A stretch of 64,000 nucleotides of DNA from NCBI RefSeq assembly GCF_012940005.1, contig NZ_SPMX01000012.1:62001-126000 (forward strand), in the 5' to 3' direction. The stretch's first letter is position 1; the number at the start of each line of letters is the position of its first letter. Positions 1 through 9,204 of the stretch are shown one piece after another. A program made the position numbers and the translations under genes. Origin of the DNA: Candidatus Accumulibacter contiguus. GTDB lineage: Bacteria; Pseudomonadota; Gammaproteobacteria; Burkholderiales; Rhodocyclaceae. The notes beneath the pieces were generated by a model, which was not told the DNA's origin, ran no database searches, and saw only the letters and a list, made by a program, of their open reading frames with translations.

Positions 1-1782
1 TTTCTCGGGCAACGCGCCTACGGTTTCGCCGCTGCCGCCCAGATCTATTTTGGCAAACCGCTTGCCGACCTGACCGTCGCCGAAGTGGCCATGCTTGCCG
101 GACTGCCGAAAGCGCCCTCCGCTTACAACCCGGTGGTCAATCCAAAGCGCGCCCGCATCCGCCAGCAGTATGTCCTGCACCGGATGAACGAGCTTGGCTT
201 CATCAACGATCAGCAGTACCAGGCTGCGCTTGATCAGGCATTGGTGATCCGGCGCGACGTCAGCGAGACACCGATGCACGCCGAGTTTGTCACCGAAATG
301 GCACGCCAGATTGCCGCCGAGCGTTTTCCCGATGATGTCTATACGCGCGGCCTGCGCGTCTACACGACGATCCTCAAGGAGGATCAGGAAGCGGCTTACC
401 TCAGCGTCCGCCGCGGGGTGATGGACTACGACCGCAGGCATGGTTACCGCGGTGCCGAGGCCTACGTCGACATCGCTGAGATCAAGTCGGAACAGGACGA
501 AGCGCTGGATGAATTGCTGCTGGATTTCCACGATCCGGACGACCTGCACCCAGCCATCGTGCTGCAGGCCGACACCAGGAAGATTCGTGCCTACCGCCGT
601 GGCGGCGAAGTCGTCACCATCAGCGGCGACGGCCTGAAGTTTGCTGCCCGCATGCTTGACGAGAAGGCACCGCCCAACAAACGCCTGCGTCGTGGTGCGG
701 TGATTCGCGTCCAGGCGGACGAGAAGAACAACTGGCGTATCGTGCAAATGCCGGAAGTGGAAGCCGCATTCCTGGCTGCCGATCCGCGCGACGGCGCGAT
801 CCGCGCGCTGGTTGGCGGCTTCGACTTCAACCGCAACAAATTCAATCATGTCACGCAGGCATGGCGGCAGCCCGGATCGAGCTTCAAGCCCTTCATCTAT
901 TCTGCCGCACTGGAAAAAGGCTTCACGCCCGCTTCCGTGATCAATGACGAACCGATCAGTTTTCCCTCCGCCGTAACCGGCAGCCAGGCCTGGGAACCCA
1001 AGAACTACGACGGCAAGTACGAAGGCCCGATGCGCATGCGCACAGCGCTGGCCAAATCGAAGAACATGGTCTCGATCCGTCTCCTGCAGGCGAGCGGCGT
1101 ACACTTTGTCCAGGATTACATTACCCGTTTCGGCTTCGCGGCGAACAAACACCCGCCCTACCTGACCATGGCCCTGGGTGCAGGCTCGGTGACGCCCTGG
1201 GAAATGGTCACCGCCTACGCCGTTTTTGCCAACGGCGGCTACCGCATTCGACCCTACGTCGTGCGCGAGATCCAGGACAACAAGAGGCAGGTGCTTGCGC
1301 GCGCGGAACCGATCACTGCCGGCGAGGAAAGCCTGCGCGCGATCGACCCGCGTAACGCCTACCTGATGGACAGCATGCTGCGCGACGTCACCATTTATGG
1401 AACGGCGGCGCGTGCTGCGGCGACGCTGAAGCGCCGGGATCTCGCAGGCAAGACGGGAACCACCAATGAGCACGTCGATGCCTGGTTCTGCGGCTACCAG
1501 CAAACGCTCGTTGGCTGCTCGTGGATCGGCTTCGATCAGCCGCGCAACATGGGCGCTGGCGAAACCGGCGGCACCGCTGCCCTGCCTGCCTGGATCAGCT
1601 ATATGGCCAGGGCGCTCAAGGATGTTCCGGAGGCATTCCTACCGGCTCCCGAGGGCATCGTCTCGGTCGCTTCGCAGGCGAGCGGCAAGGGTCCGGCCGA
1701 AGAACTGTTCTACCAGGAAAATGCGCCAGCCGAACTGGAACCTGAGCCGCCCGCCGACCAAAGCAGCAAGCCGGAAGACTGA
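1..1782 (+). CDS. mrcA: Penicillin-binding protein 1A, partial (5' end outside window)
   Basis: Bifunctional class A penicillin-binding protein that polymerises and cross-links peptidoglycan at the inner membrane, facing the periplasm. The reading frame is open from base 1, so the N-terminal membrane anchor and most of the glycosyltransferase domain lie outside the window; the first residues seen are the end of that domain (AEVAMLAGLPKAPSAYNP). The transpeptidase domain is complete, with the SxxK active-site motif in PGSSFKPF, the SxN motif in KSKN and the KTGTT box in LAGKTGTTNE. An OB-like insert sits between the two domains, as in PBP1A rather than PBP1B. The tail is acidic and proline-rich. 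593 residues are visible of a usual 780-850. The gene assignment is firm; the symbol could equally be written ponA. Confidence 0.95.
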   Translation, partial: FLGQRAYGFAAAAQIYFGKPLADLTVAEVAMLAGLPKAPSAYNPVVNPKRARIRQQYVLHRMNELGFINDQQYQAALDQALVIRRDVSETPMHAEFVTEMARQIAAERFPDDVYTRGLRVYTTILKEDQEAAYLSVRRGVMDYDRRHGYRGAEAYVDIAEIKSEQDEALDELLLDFHDPDDLHPAIVLQADTRKIRAYRRGGEVVTISGDGLKFAARMLDEKAPPNKRLRRGAVIRVQADEKNNWRIVQMPEVEAAFLAADPRDGAIRALVGGFDFNRNKFNHVTQAWRQPGSSFKPFIYSAALEKGFTPASVINDEPISFPSAVTGSQAWEPKNYDGKYEGPMRMRTALAKSKNMVSIRLLQASGVHFVQDYITRFGFAANKHPPYLTMALGAGSVTPWEMVTAYAVFANGGYRIRPYVVREIQDNKRQVLARAEPITAGEESLRAIDPRNAYLMDSMLRDVTIYGTAARAAATLKRRDLAGKTGTTNEHVDAWFCGYQQTLVGCSWIGFDQPRNMGAGETGGTAALPAWISYMARALKDVPEAFLPAPEGIVSVASQASGKGPAEELFYQENAPAELEPEPPADQSSKPED

Positions 1783-2073
1783 CGCTCAAGGCCTTTCCCG
1801 GCACCCCGATCATCAGAGAGGGTGTCCTTCGAGCAGGCTCGGAGCAGGGTGCATGTGTCGCCGATGTGACTCGCATGGCGAATCCCGTAGCAACTGTGCA
1901 CTACTTCCTTTCACCTGCAGCACCAGATCCGCGACACTTATTTCAGAGGTCAAGGCCTGCATCTTCTGACCTTTCAGCCTTGGTGTCGGCAGTGGGCGCC
2001 AGGTCGACTGCTCAGCCGCTGCGAATCTGGCCCGCCTGTCCGATGCGAGAGTCGGGCGAACATGGAGGTCGAA

Positions 2074-2274
2074 ATGAAAGTGTTGATGGTTGTGGAAGGC
2101 GGGGATTGCGCACTGCTGATCCAGCCCGAGGATGAGGAAGGCCGGGCGCTGCTGGCCGCCTTCGGAGTAGCCGGCGAGTTCAGGGCGAGGCTCGGCAGTT
2201 GTACGGATTCGCCTGGCGTATCCGCGGCACAGTTCGCTGCAATCTACGAGGGAGCGCCTGCCACTCTCGATTGA
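2074..2274 (+). CDS. Small hypothetical protein (66 aa)
   Basis: Short reading frame with a good GGAGG ribosome-binding site at 2064-2068, five bases before the ATG at 2074. An in-frame ATG at 2062 precedes the ribosome-binding site and is therefore less likely. The product begins MKVLMVVEGGDCALLIQPED, is acidic, and has no signal peptide or membrane segment. I do not recognise a family. The next gene starts about 165 bases downstream, after a GC-rich hairpin. It could be a real small protein or a chance frame in GC-rich DNA; the ribosome-binding site is the main support. Confidence 0.5.
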   Translation: MKVLMVVEGGDCALLIQPEDEEGRALLAAFGVAGEFRARLGSCTDSPGVSAAQFAAIYEGAPATLD

Positions 2275-2282
2275 AGAAAACC

Positions 2283-2304
2283 CCGGAAGGCGCGGACCTT
2301 CCGG
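2283..2304 (+). terminator. GC-rich hairpin after the small hypothetical gene
   Basis: Perfect 8-bp inverted repeat CCGGAAGG / CCTTCCGG with a 6-base loop, just after the stop codon at 2274. It is followed by a purine-rich stretch rather than a T run, so a factor-independent terminator role is doubtful; it may stabilise the 3' end. Confidence 0.35.
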
Positions 2305-2440
2305 AGGAGGGGGATCATGATGCTGCCAGAGCCGCAGGCAGTCCCGCCTATCCCATTGCCGTCTGCCCCGGTCGTGCCCGCAAGGAAGATCCGGGCAACG
2401 TGTTACACTCCGGCGTCAGAATTTCCGGCACGGCCCAAGA

Positions 2441-4372
2441 ATGCCACCCGCGAATACCCCGCCTGTTTCCTCCTTGCGTATCTATTTCCGGCTGCTTGGC
2501 TATCTGCGCCCTTTCGTCGGCCTGTTCCTGATCAGCCTGCTGGGTTACCTGATGTTCGCCTCATCGTCCCCGATGATGGCTGCGATTCTGAAGTATTTCG
2601 TCGACGGACTGAATGCAGGTAGCGGCGCGACGCAACTGGCAGTTCCGCAGTTCGGCGAGATCGACCTGATCTATGGCATGCCCCTGCTGCTGGTGATGGT
2701 CGTCACCTGGCAAGGGATAGGCTCCTTCCTCGGCTCCTACTACCTGGCGAGGGTTTCGCTGGGTCTGATCGACGATTTGCGGCGCGCCCTTTTCGACAGC
2801 CTGTTGCGCCTTCCGAACACCTATTTCGACCAGCACAACTCCGGGCATCTGATCTCGCGTATCACCTACGACGTGACGATGGTCACCGGCGCGGCGACCG
2901 AAGCAATCAAGGTGGTCATACGAGAAGGGATGACGGTCTTCTTTCTGTTCGGCTATCTGCTGTGGATGAACTGGAAACTGACCCTGGTGCTGGTCGCCAT
3001 CCTGCCGGTCATCGCTCTGATGGTCAGTCGCGCCAGCCGGAAGTTTCGCAAACAGAGCCGGAAAATACAGGCCGCAATGGGTGACCTGACGCATATCGCG
3101 TCGGAAACCATCCAGGGCTACCGGGTAGTGCGCAGTTTCGGCGGCGAGGATTACGAATCGGCTCGCTTTCGGGCAGCGAGCGCGGATAACACCGCCAAGC
3201 AGTTGCGCATGGTCAAGACCGTTGCCAGCTACACACCGGCGCTGCAGTTTGTCACCTTCAGCACGATGGCTGCGCTGCTGATGCTGGTGCTGTTGCTGCG
3301 CGGTGATTCATCGGCCGGCGACCTGGTCGCTTACATTACCGCAGCCGGCATGTTACCGAAGCCGATTCGCCAGATTTCCGAAGTCAGCGCAACGATTCAG
3401 AAAGGACTGGCGGGCGCCGAGAGCATCTTCGCCCAACTCGATGAAGTCCCTGAACCGGATCATGGCCATGTCGAAAGGGATCGTGTCAGCGGTCATCTGC
3501 AGGTCAGGGACCTCTCTTTTGTCTATGCCGGGAGTACGCAGTGCGTGCTCGACAGGGTCAGCTTCTCGGTCGAGCCCGGGCAGATGGTGGCGCTGGTCGG
3601 GCGCTCGGGAAGCGGCAAGTCGACGCTGGCCAACCTGATCCCCCGCTTCTATCACCACGACTCCGGCCAGATCCTGATCGACGGCGTCGACGTCGAGGAC
3701 TATACCTTGCGCAATCTGCGCCGGCACATTGCGCTGGTGACGCAGCAGGTGGTGCTGTTCAATGACAGCATCGCCAGCAACATCGCCTATGGGGACCTGT
3801 CGACTGCGCCGCGGGCGGCGATCGAAAGGGCCGCCGAGGCGGCCTTTGCCAGCGAGTTCATCGACCGCCTGCCGGACGGCTACGACACGCTGATCGGTGA
3901 AAACGGCGTGATGCTGTCGGGCGGACAACGCCAACGCCTGGCAATTGCCCGGGCGTTGCTCAAGGATGCGCCGATCCTGATTCTCGACGAGGCGACTTCG
4001 GCGCTCGACACCGAATCGGAACGGCACATCCAGGATGCACTCGACCGGGTGATGGCCGGGCGAACGACGCTGGTCATCGCGCATCGTCTGTCGACCGTCG
4101 AAAAGGCCGACCTGATCCTGGTCATGGAACAGGGGCGCATTGTCGAACACGGCACCCACCCGGAGTTGCTGGCCGCCAATGGCCACTACGCGCGCCTGCA
4201 CGCCAAGCAGTTCCATTCAGAAAACCTGGAACCCTGCGATGATGACGCCAGCCAGCATGGCGATGAAAGTAGCCCGCCAGATTCATGCGGTACTCGCCGG
4301 GCGCAACAGGATGATCGTTTCCAAGGAGGCCGTGAAAGCCTTGGCCGAAGCGCTGCAGCAGGCCGAAAATGA
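2441..4372 (+). CDS. msbA: MsbA-type lipid A exporter ATP-binding/permease protein
   Basis: Homodimeric ABC half-transporter that flips lipid A-core across the inner membrane. The N-terminal half has about six hydrophobic segments (for example LFLISLLGYLMFASSSPMMA and LTLVLVAILPVIALMV). The C-terminal ATPase has Walker A GRSGSGKST, signature LSGGQRQRLAIARALL, Walker B ILILDEATSALD and the switch histidine in VIAHRLST. The family usually ends near residue 590, shortly after the motif HAKQFHSE. Here a further 50 or so low-complexity hydrophilic residues follow, with the stop codon overlapping a terminator hairpin. The tail may be a neutral extension. Neighbouring LPS core genes fit the role. 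Confidence 0.92.
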   Translation: MPPANTPPVSSLRIYFRLLGYLRPFVGLFLISLLGYLMFASSSPMMAAILKYFVDGLNAGSGATQLAVPQFGEIDLIYGMPLLLVMVVTWQGIGSFLGSYYLARVSLGLIDDLRRALFDSLLRLPNTYFDQHNSGHLISRITYDVTMVTGAATEAIKVVIREGMTVFFLFGYLLWMNWKLTLVLVAILPVIALMVSRASRKFRKQSRKIQAAMGDLTHIASETIQGYRVVRSFGGEDYESARFRAASADNTAKQLRMVKTVASYTPALQFVTFSTMAALLMLVLLLRGDSSAGDLVAYITAAGMLPKPIRQISEVSATIQKGLAGAESIFAQLDEVPEPDHGHVERDRVSGHLQVRDLSFVYAGSTQCVLDRVSFSVEPGQMVALVGRSGSGKSTLANLIPRFYHHDSGQILIDGVDVEDYTLRNLRRHIALVTQQVVLFNDSIASNIAYGDLSTAPRAAIERAAEAAFASEFIDRLPDGYDTLIGENGVMLSGGQRQRLAIARALLKDAPILILDEATSALDTESERHIQDALDRVMAGRTTLVIAHRLSTVEKADLILVMEQGRIVEHGTHPELLAANGHYARLHAKQFHSENLEPCDDDASQHGDESSPPDSCGTRRAQQDDRFQGGRESLGRSAAAGRK

Positions 4373-4397
4373 GCCCGTCCCAAGCGGGCTTTGTTTC
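4372..4397 (+). terminator. Rho-independent terminator of msbA
   Basis: Stem AGCCCG / CGGGCT (4372-4377 and 4385-4390) with a 7-base loop, followed by TTTGTTT. It starts inside the msbA stop codon and lies just upstream of the next gene's ribosome-binding site. Confidence 0.65.
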
Positions 4398-4424
4398 GTC
4401 TACACTGCCGGAAAGGAGATGACC

Positions 4425-4676
4425 ATGAGCACCGTGACGTTCGACACCCAGGAATTCGTTGCCAAACTGCGGGCGGCAGGCTTTGATGAAAAGCAGGCCG
4501 AAGCCGTGGTGCGCGTCGTCGCGGACGCGCAGTCCCATCTGGTCACCCGCGAGCATTTCGACGTCAAGCTGGAATTGCTGGAAACCAAGATCGACGCCAA
4601 GTTCGACAAGCTTTCGTGGATGATGGGCATCCTGATCGCGCTGGCCATCGCCAACTTCGCCAAGCAGTTCTTCTGA
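4425..4676 (+). CDS. DUF1640-like coiled-coil membrane-anchored protein
   Basis: 83-residue protein of the DUF1640 (CCDC90-like) type: an N-terminal helical part with KLRAAGFDEKQAEAVV, a heptad-rich coiled coil (TREHFDVKLELLETKIDAKF), and one C-terminal membrane segment (SWMMGILIALAIANFAKQFF). The start ATG is chosen because AAAGGAGATGACC precedes it at good spacing; the same frame is open further upstream to 4140 but that part overlaps msbA. Bacterial members are often found near phage or mobile genes, but nothing mobile is seen here. Cellular role unknown. Confidence 0.8.
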   Translation: MSTVTFDTQEFVAKLRAAGFDEKQAEAVVRVVADAQSHLVTREHFDVKLELLETKIDAKFDKLSWMMGILIALAIANFAKQFF

Positions 4677-4740
4677 TCTACCCGCGCTTACCCGCCGGGC
4701 CCGCCTGCGACGCCGCGACTGCTTGAACTGCGGCGCAGCC

Positions 4741-6177
4741 TCAGGCCGCCGGCAGGTGATCGTCAAGCCAGCGCCGGAGAACCGAAGCGGCCGGCCAGTT
4801 GCGCAGCAGGCGGGCACGATCACGCTGCCAGGCACGCGCATGCGCCACCGGCAAGCGATGCTGAATGACACCGTCCAGATCGATGAGCAGGACGCGCCCC
4901 GCATCCCACAGCAGATTCGTCGCCTTGAGGTCACCGTGGCTGATGCGCTGCCGGTGCATCGACTCGAACAGATGCAGAATGGCCCGCGCCTCGGCAGCGG
5001 GCGGTGCATGCTCGGGAGATAAATGCGCCAGCAGATTCGGCCCCGGGCAATATTCGCAGACCAGCCAGGCGCGCCGGCGCAGTGGCCCGCAGCGTTCCTC
5101 GAGCAGCGCCAGCGGCGCCGGCGTCGGAATTCCGAGAAACTGCAGCCGATGCCCTTCCCGCCAGGAATGCCAGGCCCGGCTCGGGCGCCACAAGCGGCCG
5201 AGCGCGTGCCTCAGACCCTTGAGATTGTAGCGCTTGATCAGCAGCATGCGCTCATCGATGAGCACGCTGGCGACCGTGCAGGTGCCGCCGTCCTTCAAGG
5301 GGCGGCCAGCGCTGATCGCGCGGTCCGGCGCAGCCAGCAGCGGCGCCAGCGCTTCGGCATCCTGGCGAAGCACCGCGCAGAAGCGGGTGACGCTCTGCTC
5401 GACGGCGAATAGCGTGCAATCGCGCACGGTCTTGGCCAGAAAGTCGCGCAAACGCCAGGCCCTGACGCGCGCGATCTGTTCGTGCAAGTCCGCCAGATCG
5501 GGCGACACCTCCCCTGCCCCAGCCTGATATGCCGGCAGCAGCGCCGCCAACTGCCCTTCCCATTCACCAGGCAACTGCGCCAGCAGCACGGCCAGATTGG
5601 CACAGGCATCCGCCATCGGCAGCCGCTGTGGCCGACTGACGACGCGCACCGCATCGCCATCGATGACCCACAGGCGGCCGTCGTGGAGCAGAAAATTTCC
5701 GAGATGCAGGTCATCCTGCACCAACCCGGCGGCGTGCAGGCGCCCGACCAGGGTCAGCGCCGGTTCCAGAAGCGACAGCGCTTCGGTGTCACCGGCGGCG
5801 CGCCCGGCGACGCGTGCCCAGCATTCGGCCAGGCTCTCGGCCGGCTCCAGAAAGTCCGTCAACAGCGCGTGGCCACCGCCGGCCATCGGTGTCGCGACCA
5901 GCAGTGTGGGCGTTGGCACGCCGGCGAGAACGAGGGCTTCCAGGCCTGCGCGTTCCTGCCGCCAGTGCTTTTCGCTGCGGCGCCCGACAAACAGTTTGGC
6001 CAGCACCCGGCGACCCTCCAGTTCGGCCTCGCCGACCAGGCGCTTGCCGGGCAGCACGCGCAACAGGCGGTGCATGTCGAGCGGACGCCCATCGGCGAGT
6101 GCCACCCGGAAGGGCAGCGCCGGATGGCGTCCGGCGGTCTGCAGGGTACTGGCCAGGGTCAGTGCGTCCAGGGTCAT
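4741..6177 (-). CDS. Lipopolysaccharide kinase (InaA/WaaP family) with two kinase-like domains
   Basis: 478-residue protein holding two successive kinase-like lobes of the LPS kinase superfamily. The first has the catalytic-loop motif QDDLHLGNFLL followed by VIDGDAV (about residues 155-180); the second has SHGDLKATNLLWD followed by LIDLDGV (about residues 415-440). Such enzymes phosphorylate sugars of the LPS inner core (heptose or Kdo). No signal peptide, so cytoplasmic. It is the last gene of a minus-strand run lpxL-like / waaG / waaP / this gene. Two kinase domains in one chain are unusual; the N-terminal one has D rather than H before the first aspartate of the loop, which may change its activity. 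Confidence 0.85.
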   Translation of the reverse strand: MTLDALTLASTLQTAGRHPALPFRVALADGRPLDMHRLLRVLPGKRLVGEAELEGRRVLAKLFVGRRSEKHWRQERAGLEALVLAGVPTPTLLVATPMAGGGHALLTDFLEPAESLAECWARVAGRAAGDTEALSLLEPALTLVGRLHAAGLVQDDLHLGNFLLHDGRLWVIDGDAVRVVSRPQRLPMADACANLAVLLAQLPGEWEGQLAALLPAYQAGAGEVSPDLADLHEQIARVRAWRLRDFLAKTVRDCTLFAVEQSVTRFCAVLRQDAEALAPLLAAPDRAISAGRPLKDGGTCTVASVLIDERMLLIKRYNLKGLRHALGRLWRPSRAWHSWREGHRLQFLGIPTPAPLALLEERCGPLRRRAWLVCEYCPGPNLLAHLSPEHAPPAAEARAILHLFESMHRQRISHGDLKATNLLWDAGRVLLIDLDGVIQHRLPVAHARAWQRDRARLLRNWPAASVLRRWLDDHLPAA

Positions 6178-6255
6178 GTCACTCGATGAGGCCAGTGGGT
6201 AATGGACAAGTTCGGCAGGCCGGCGGCGCCTACCCGGATTTCCGGCAGCAGTCGG

Positions 6256-7080
6256 TCATGTCATTTCTCCCGCCGCGGACTTGCGTGCAAAACGTGTCTG
6301 CAGGCGTTGCCTTTCGTTCGCCAGAGAAGCAAGTAGCGGCGCTTCCTCACGCAACAGCAGGCGTAGCGGCCGGGCAAAATACGCCGCCAGAAAGCGCAAC
6401 AGGTCACGCTTGGTGAGACCGATGTCGAGTACCGAAAAATAGAGGGCGGCGAGATCCTTGTCGCGCCAGCGGCGTGGCGTCCTGGCCCGGATCTGGGCAC
6501 GATGCAGGTCGATCAGCGACAATCGGAAGTGCTCTGGCGTCGGCGGCGGGTCGAGATGGAGCAGGAAATGACAGAGATAGAAGTCACGATGGTTGACGCC
6601 ACCCTGGTGCATCCGCCTCGCCGCGTCGGCCACACGGCCGATCAGCGCACGCTTCAGGCGAACGGCGGGGGAATGCTTCACCCAGTCGAGACAGTAATCC
6701 TCGAGACTGACCGTCGGTGCCAGTTCCTCGGTGACGATGAACGAGCGTTGCCGTGCCGGATTGCAGCCGCAGCGGCCGAAGGCCACGGCGCGCATGCTGT
6801 CGATGCCGAGTTCCTGCAGCCGCCGGATCGCCCGCCATTCGTTCTGTGCACCGAGCACCGGCAAACGCAGCGAGAGGAGATTCTTGAAAATCTCTGCCCA
6901 ACCGATGCCGCGATGGATCTTGACGAAATAAGTACGTCCCGCGACTTCGCTGCGCAAGGTGCGGCGCGCCTCCAGTTCGCGAAAGACCTGGCCTTCGAGC
7001 GCCTCGACGGCGACGAAAGGATCCTGCCCCTCCCAGAGCGTGCGAAAGGGTTCGTCGAGAAAGCACTCGTCCGTGTTCAT
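6256..7080 (-). CDS. waaP: LPS core heptose(I) kinase WaaP/RfaP
   Basis: 274-residue kinase that phosphorylates heptose I of the LPS inner core in the cytoplasm before export, a modification needed for outer-membrane integrity. Recognisable features are the N-terminal FVAVEALEGQVFRELEARRT, the lysine in GRTYFVKIHRG, and the catalytic motif GVNHRDFYLCHFLLH followed by LSLIDLHRAQ. Length matches the E. coli enzyme (265 aa). Its ATG overlaps the stop codon of waaG by four bases (ATGA), so the two are translationally coupled. Confidence 0.93.
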   Translation of the reverse strand: MNTDECFLDEPFRTLWEGQDPFVAVEALEGQVFRELEARRTLRSEVAGRTYFVKIHRGIGWAEIFKNLLSLRLPVLGAQNEWRAIRRLQELGIDSMRAVAFGRCGCNPARQRSFIVTEELAPTVSLEDYCLDWVKHSPAVRLKRALIGRVADAARRMHQGGVNHRDFYLCHFLLHLDPPPTPEHFRLSLIDLHRAQIRARTPRRWRDKDLAALYFSVLDIGLTKRDLLRFLAAYFARPLRLLLREEAPLLASLANERQRLQTRFARKSAAGEMT

Positions 7081-8204
7081 TGCCGGTCTTTCAGGATCAC
7101 CTCGGCCGCCCTTTCGGCATTGCTGTAGATGTCGGCATGCTCGGCAAAGGCCAGGCCATTCTGCTGCCAGCGCCGGCGCGCTGCTTCGTCACGGAGCATC
7201 CGCGTCAGTGATTGATCGAGGCACGCCTGTTCGAAAGGTTCGGGAACGACCAGACCAGCGTCGGCCTCGACCAGGTAATGCGCGTAACCACAGACGGCGG
7301 TGGTCAACACCGGCAGGCCGGCAACCAGCGCTTCGAGCAACACCGTGCCAGTGTTCTCGTGGTAGGCAGGGTGAATCAGCAGGTCGGCGCCGAGCAGAAA
7401 ACGCAGGATGTCGCTGCGCCCGCGCAGGATGCTGACGCGCTCGGCAAGTCCGAGCGCGCGCGCCTGGCTGCAGAAGAGCCGGGCATCATCGTCGCCAATG
7501 GCGATCAGCCGGCAACGGCCGCGAAGCGCGGCCGGCAAGGCGGCAAGCGCTCTCAGGCTGCGATCCAGCCCCTTGGTCTTGAAACCGGAACCGATCTGCA
7601 GCAACAGCAGATCGCTCGCCTGCAGAGCAAACTCGTGGCGGAATTCGGCCCGGATTGCCGGGGCCTCGGCCGGTGCCCGCCGGTCTCTCGAGATGCCTGG
7701 TGGCAACAGGTGGAAGCGCGCATCGGGGGTACCGTAGTACTGCTGGAAGAGCGGCTTCTGCAGTGGCGAAATCAACAGAATCTCGGTTCGCCCAGGTGCT
7801 GCAAAAACCGCACGCTCGTACGCCGAGAAATGGCGGTAACGCGCCGAAATCCGGTACAGGGGATTGCGCAGCGAGCGCGTCCTGGCCTGGTCTTCATAAC
7901 AGGGGTCGGCAGCAAAATAGACGTCGAGGCCCGGCATCTTGTTGAAGCCGACGACGCGGTCGGCCGGATGTTTCGCCAGATCGATCCCGACCCAGCGGCT
8001 GAACTTCGCATAGCGGCGCGGATTGGTCAATGCCCGGACCGGCACCAGGACCACCTCGAAACCGGCAGGAACGTCTCCGCGCCATTCCAGGGTGTACACC
8101 CGAACGAGGTTGCCGCGCGCCTGGCAGGTGAGCGCAATGCGCAGAAAATCCCGCTGCAGGCCGCCGAATGGAAAGTATTTGTACAGGCAGAAGGCAATCT
8201 GCAT
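7077..8204 (-). CDS. waaG: LPS core glucosyltransferase WaaG (GT4 family)
   Basis: Glycosyltransferase that adds the first hexose to the LPS inner-core heptose. It begins MQIAFCLYKYFPFGGLQRDF, the typical WaaG N-terminus, and carries a GT4 nucleotide-sugar-binding C-terminal half (LLQIGSGFKTKGLDRSLRAL; HPAYHENTGTVLLEALVAGL with the conserved E-x7-E). Translation from 8204 gives 375 aa, equal to the E. coli protein; the frame is open 47 codons further upstream, but that part overlaps the preceding gene. Its ATG shares a base with the TGA of the acyltransferase (TGATG), and its stop overlaps waaP. Confidence 0.94.
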   Translation of the reverse strand: MQIAFCLYKYFPFGGLQRDFLRIALTCQARGNLVRVYTLEWRGDVPAGFEVVLVPVRALTNPRRYAKFSRWVGIDLAKHPADRVVGFNKMPGLDVYFAADPCYEDQARTRSLRNPLYRISARYRHFSAYERAVFAAPGRTEILLISPLQKPLFQQYYGTPDARFHLLPPGISRDRRAPAEAPAIRAEFRHEFALQASDLLLLQIGSGFKTKGLDRSLRALAALPAALRGRCRLIAIGDDDARLFCSQARALGLAERVSILRGRSDILRFLLGADLLIHPAYHENTGTVLLEALVAGLPVLTTAVCGYAHYLVEADAGLVVPEPFEQACLDQSLTRMLRDEAARRRWQQNGLAFAEHADIYSNAERAAEVILKDRQ

Positions 8205-9121
8205 CAATCCCTGCCCGCGCCGCTGTGGCCCGCCGCGCGCTGCGGCGCTTCTTCGCCCGCGCCGGCCGGTGCCGCCTCCGGCGGTGCGGCACTGCCGCGG
8301 CGCCGCTTGTAGCGGTTGTAAGCCCAGAGATACTGCCCTGGGCACTGGCGAATCAGATGTTCGATCTCGTGGTTGATCTGTTGCGCACGCTCCTCGATGG
8401 TGCCGCGGATCGGCTGCGTCGGTTCCTGCAGGTGGAAATGGTAACCGGCCCCCCCGGGCAGACGTTCGGCCCAGACCATGATCACGCTGGCACCGCTCTC
8501 GACCAATCGCGCGGCCAGCGTCATTGTATAGGCAGATTTCCCGAAGAAATCGAGCCAGCGACCTTCGCCCGCTTTCGGCGCCTGGTCGGGCAGTATGCCG
8601 ACCGCTTCGCCGCGTTTGAGCGCCTTCAGCAGACTGCGCACCCCGGACAGGTCGGCAGCCGCCAGGTGCAACTGGGCACGCGCGCGACCAGCTTCGATCA
8701 TGGCCTGCAACCAGGCCTGCCGGGGTGGCCGGTACAGGACCGTGATCGGCGCATGCGTGGACAGGTATTGCGCGGTGATCTCGAAACAGCCGAGATGCGG
8801 CGTCAGATAGAGGATCCCTTTGCCGCGCCGGGAAGCGGCCTCGACCAGTTCCCAGCCCGATACCTCGACGACGCGAGCGGCCGTCTCGGCGAGCGGTCGC
8901 AGCCAGATTCGCGCCAGTTCGAGAGCGCCCTTGCCGGCTTCGCCGATGGCCCTTGGGCGCAGCCGCCGGGTCTCGTCTGCACCGAGTGCGAGCAGCATGT
9001 TCTCGCGCATGTGCCGGCGGTAGGTCGGCGACAACAGCCAGGTCAGCCAGCCGAGGAAAGCGCCGAGCGCATGCAGCCAGGCCAGCGGCAGGCGGCTGAG
9101 AAGACGGAACAGGAGGATCAC
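8204..9121 (-). CDS. lpxL: Lipid A biosynthesis lauroyl/myristoyl acyltransferase (LpxL/HtrB family)
   Basis: Inner-membrane acyltransferase that adds a secondary acyl chain to Kdo2-lipid IVA. It shows an N-terminal hydrophobic anchor (LLSRLPLAWLHALGAFLGWL), the catalytic HX4E motif in LTPHLGCFEIT, and the family's GILPDQAPKAGEG and AYNRYKRR motifs. I place the start at GTG 9121, giving 305 aa, the family length; an ATG at 9205 would add 28 atypical residues and overlap the metK promoter. No clear ribosome-binding site is seen for either start. First gene of the LPS core operon, divergent from metK. Confidence 0.87.
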   Translation of the reverse strand: MILLFRLLSRLPLAWLHALGAFLGWLTWLLSPTYRRHMRENMLLALGADETRRLRPRAIGEAGKGALELARIWLRPLAETAARVVEVSGWELVEAASRRGKGILYLTPHLGCFEITAQYLSTHAPITVLYRPPRQAWLQAMIEAGRARAQLHLAAADLSGVRSLLKALKRGEAVGILPDQAPKAGEGRWLDFFGKSAYTMTLAARLVESGASVIMVWAERLPGGAGYHFHLQEPTQPIRGTIEERAQQINHEIEHLIRQCPGQYLWAYNRYKRRRGSAAPPEAAPAGAGEEAPQRAAGHSGAGRD

Positions 9122-9168
9122 GCGTGCGTCCGAATGTGAGGAAGTTGGCAGCAGGCGGTCAGAAAGCT

Positions 9169-9198
9169 TTGACCCGCCGAAACAAGTAAAACTATAAT
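9169..9198 (+). promoter_or_regulatory. Sigma-70 promoter of metK
   Basis: TTGACC (9169-9174) and TATAAT (9193-9198) with an 18-base spacer, predicting transcription from about 9205 and a leader of about 140 nt before the metK GTG. Confidence 0.7.
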
Positions 9199-9204
9199 TA
9201 TCCA

